Part shown: positions 31,768 through 32,078 of the stretch, piece after piece
How the letters are laid out: every line of letters starts with the position of its first letter
How positions within the stretch are numbered: position 1 is the first letter of the stretch
DNA from: Nocardioides sp.
GTDB lineage: Bacteria > Actinomycetota > Actinomycetes > Propionibacteriales > Nocardioidaceae
Assembly: GCF_030655615.1 (NCBI RefSeq)
Contig: NZ_JAURVJ010000084.1
Span: 1 to 32,078 of the forward strand
DNA length: 32,078 nt
Direction of reading: 5' to 3'
The notes under the pieces: generated by a model
Databases searched by the model: none
Told to the model about the DNA's origin: nothing
Seen by the model: only the letters and a program-made list of their open reading frames with translations
Translations under genes and position numbers: made by a program

Positions 31768-31797
31768 AGGCTAACGCGGCGCGGGGGGTGGCCCCAA
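31768..31797 (-). promoter_or_regulatory. Promoter of rpsO
   Basis: On the minus strand TTGGGG (31792-31797) and TAGCCT (31768-31773) are separated by 18 bases. Transcription would start near 31761, leaving an rpsO leader of about 115 bases that could hold an S15-binding structure. This is the clearest two-box promoter in the window. Confidence 0.6.
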
Positions 31798-31924
31798 AAC
31801 TGCGCTGTCCGCCCGTCCGGCCGGCACGTGCGGGAGGTACGCCGCATGGCCCGATCGTGTCATGCCCGCGCGAGTCACGAGGCGAAGACTGCGGGGGCTC
31901 CTCCCCCAGAAAGCGAGTCCTCAC

Positions 31925-32078
31925 ATGACCCTTCGCCGCTCCTGCCTCGCCCTGGTCGCCACGTCCGCCGTGGCCGTGGGCCTGATGTCCCCTCCGGGCA
32001 CCGCCGCCGTGTCCGCCGCAGCGCCGCCCACGCGTGCCGCCGCCCCGGCCGCTGCCGCCCCGGCCACCGCCCCGCGAC
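31925..32078 (+). CDS. N-terminus of a secreted protein, cut by the window edge
   Basis: The ATG at 31925 opens a frame to the end of the window (51 codons). It encodes [20 protein letters not shown], a basic start and hydrophobic core of a Sec signal peptide, with a likely cleavage site near GTAAVSAAA. An Ala/Pro-rich linker follows. The mature domain is outside the window, so no function is given. A small GGGGG/CCCCC hairpin lies in the leader near 31893-31907. It is divergent from rpsO. Confidence 0.65.
   Translation, partial: MTLRRSCLALVATSAVAVGLMSPPGTAAVSAAAPPTRAAAPAAAAPATAPR

Noticed and set aside
31801..31924. Possible riboswitch in the leader of the right-edge secreted-protein gene
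   Set aside because: Only a small GGGGG/CCCCC hairpin is visible, and none of the conserved ydaO-type motifs could be found.

Overview
The window is chromosomal DNA from a high-GC Gram-positive actinobacterium, most likely of the Nocardioidaceae (Nocardioides-like). The main reasons are: the very high GC content; GTG starts and ATGA/GTGA overlaps; several start codons lying 6-8 bases after a TANNNT-type -10 box (leaderless style); an actinobacterial aa3 oxidase cluster with the CtaF subunit; the PspA-PspAA-HtpX-PspAB envelope stress cluster; and a ctaC/ctaF - adenosine kinase - A-type Fe-S carrier - glycerate kinase order that, from memory, matches Mycobacterium tuberculosis Rv2199c-Rv2205c. 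No phage, insertion sequence, tRNA, rRNA or CRISPR was found.

Layout. 1-1430: a gene for an AbiEi/DUF559-like protein, preceded by a coupled 12-codon leader ORF and flanked on both sides by arrays of a palindrome with a 42-bp period. 1439-5874 (minus): an L,D-transpeptidase lipoprotein and ctaC-ctaD-ctaF. 5968-12519: sulfur and Fe-S functions (cysteine desulfurase, TusA, A-type carrier, quinolinate synthase) mixed with adenosine kinase, glycerate kinase, a double GNAT protein and a small ORF. 12570-14657: a WYL regulator divergent from a DinB-VOC gene pair, with an inverted-repeat operator between them. 14693-17190: an orphan GAF histidine kinase, and an ECF sigma factor with a membrane partner. 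17233-19957: the psp cluster. 20019-23299: a DUF3043 membrane protein, an aldo/keto reductase, and a GNAT-azlC-azlD operon. 23594-26747: a secreted M4 protease, dapB and a small methyltransferase. 27478-31645: an M16 protease, pnp and rpsO. The right edge cuts a secreted-protein gene.

The genes are mostly ordinary housekeeping. The unusual content is in the non-coding DNA, especially between convergent genes, where at least five families of structured repeats occur. The most striking is a pair of about 160-173-base elements (26805-26963 on the minus strand, 27147-27319 on the plus strand) in the 730-base gap between the methyltransferase and M16 genes. Read in their own orientations, both fold into the same multi-helix structure: a closing stem, a side hairpin, and a long arm with a bulged A and a GNA triloop. 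Their linkers are conserved, and several stem pairs differ by compensatory changes. This looks like a real, possibly undescribed, structured RNA or DNA element. The second notable feature is the palindrome GACCCGTC-N10-GACGGGTC, amplified at a 42-bp period on both sides of the AbiEi-like gene. Its 8-bp arms also occur in the intrinsic terminator of pnp.
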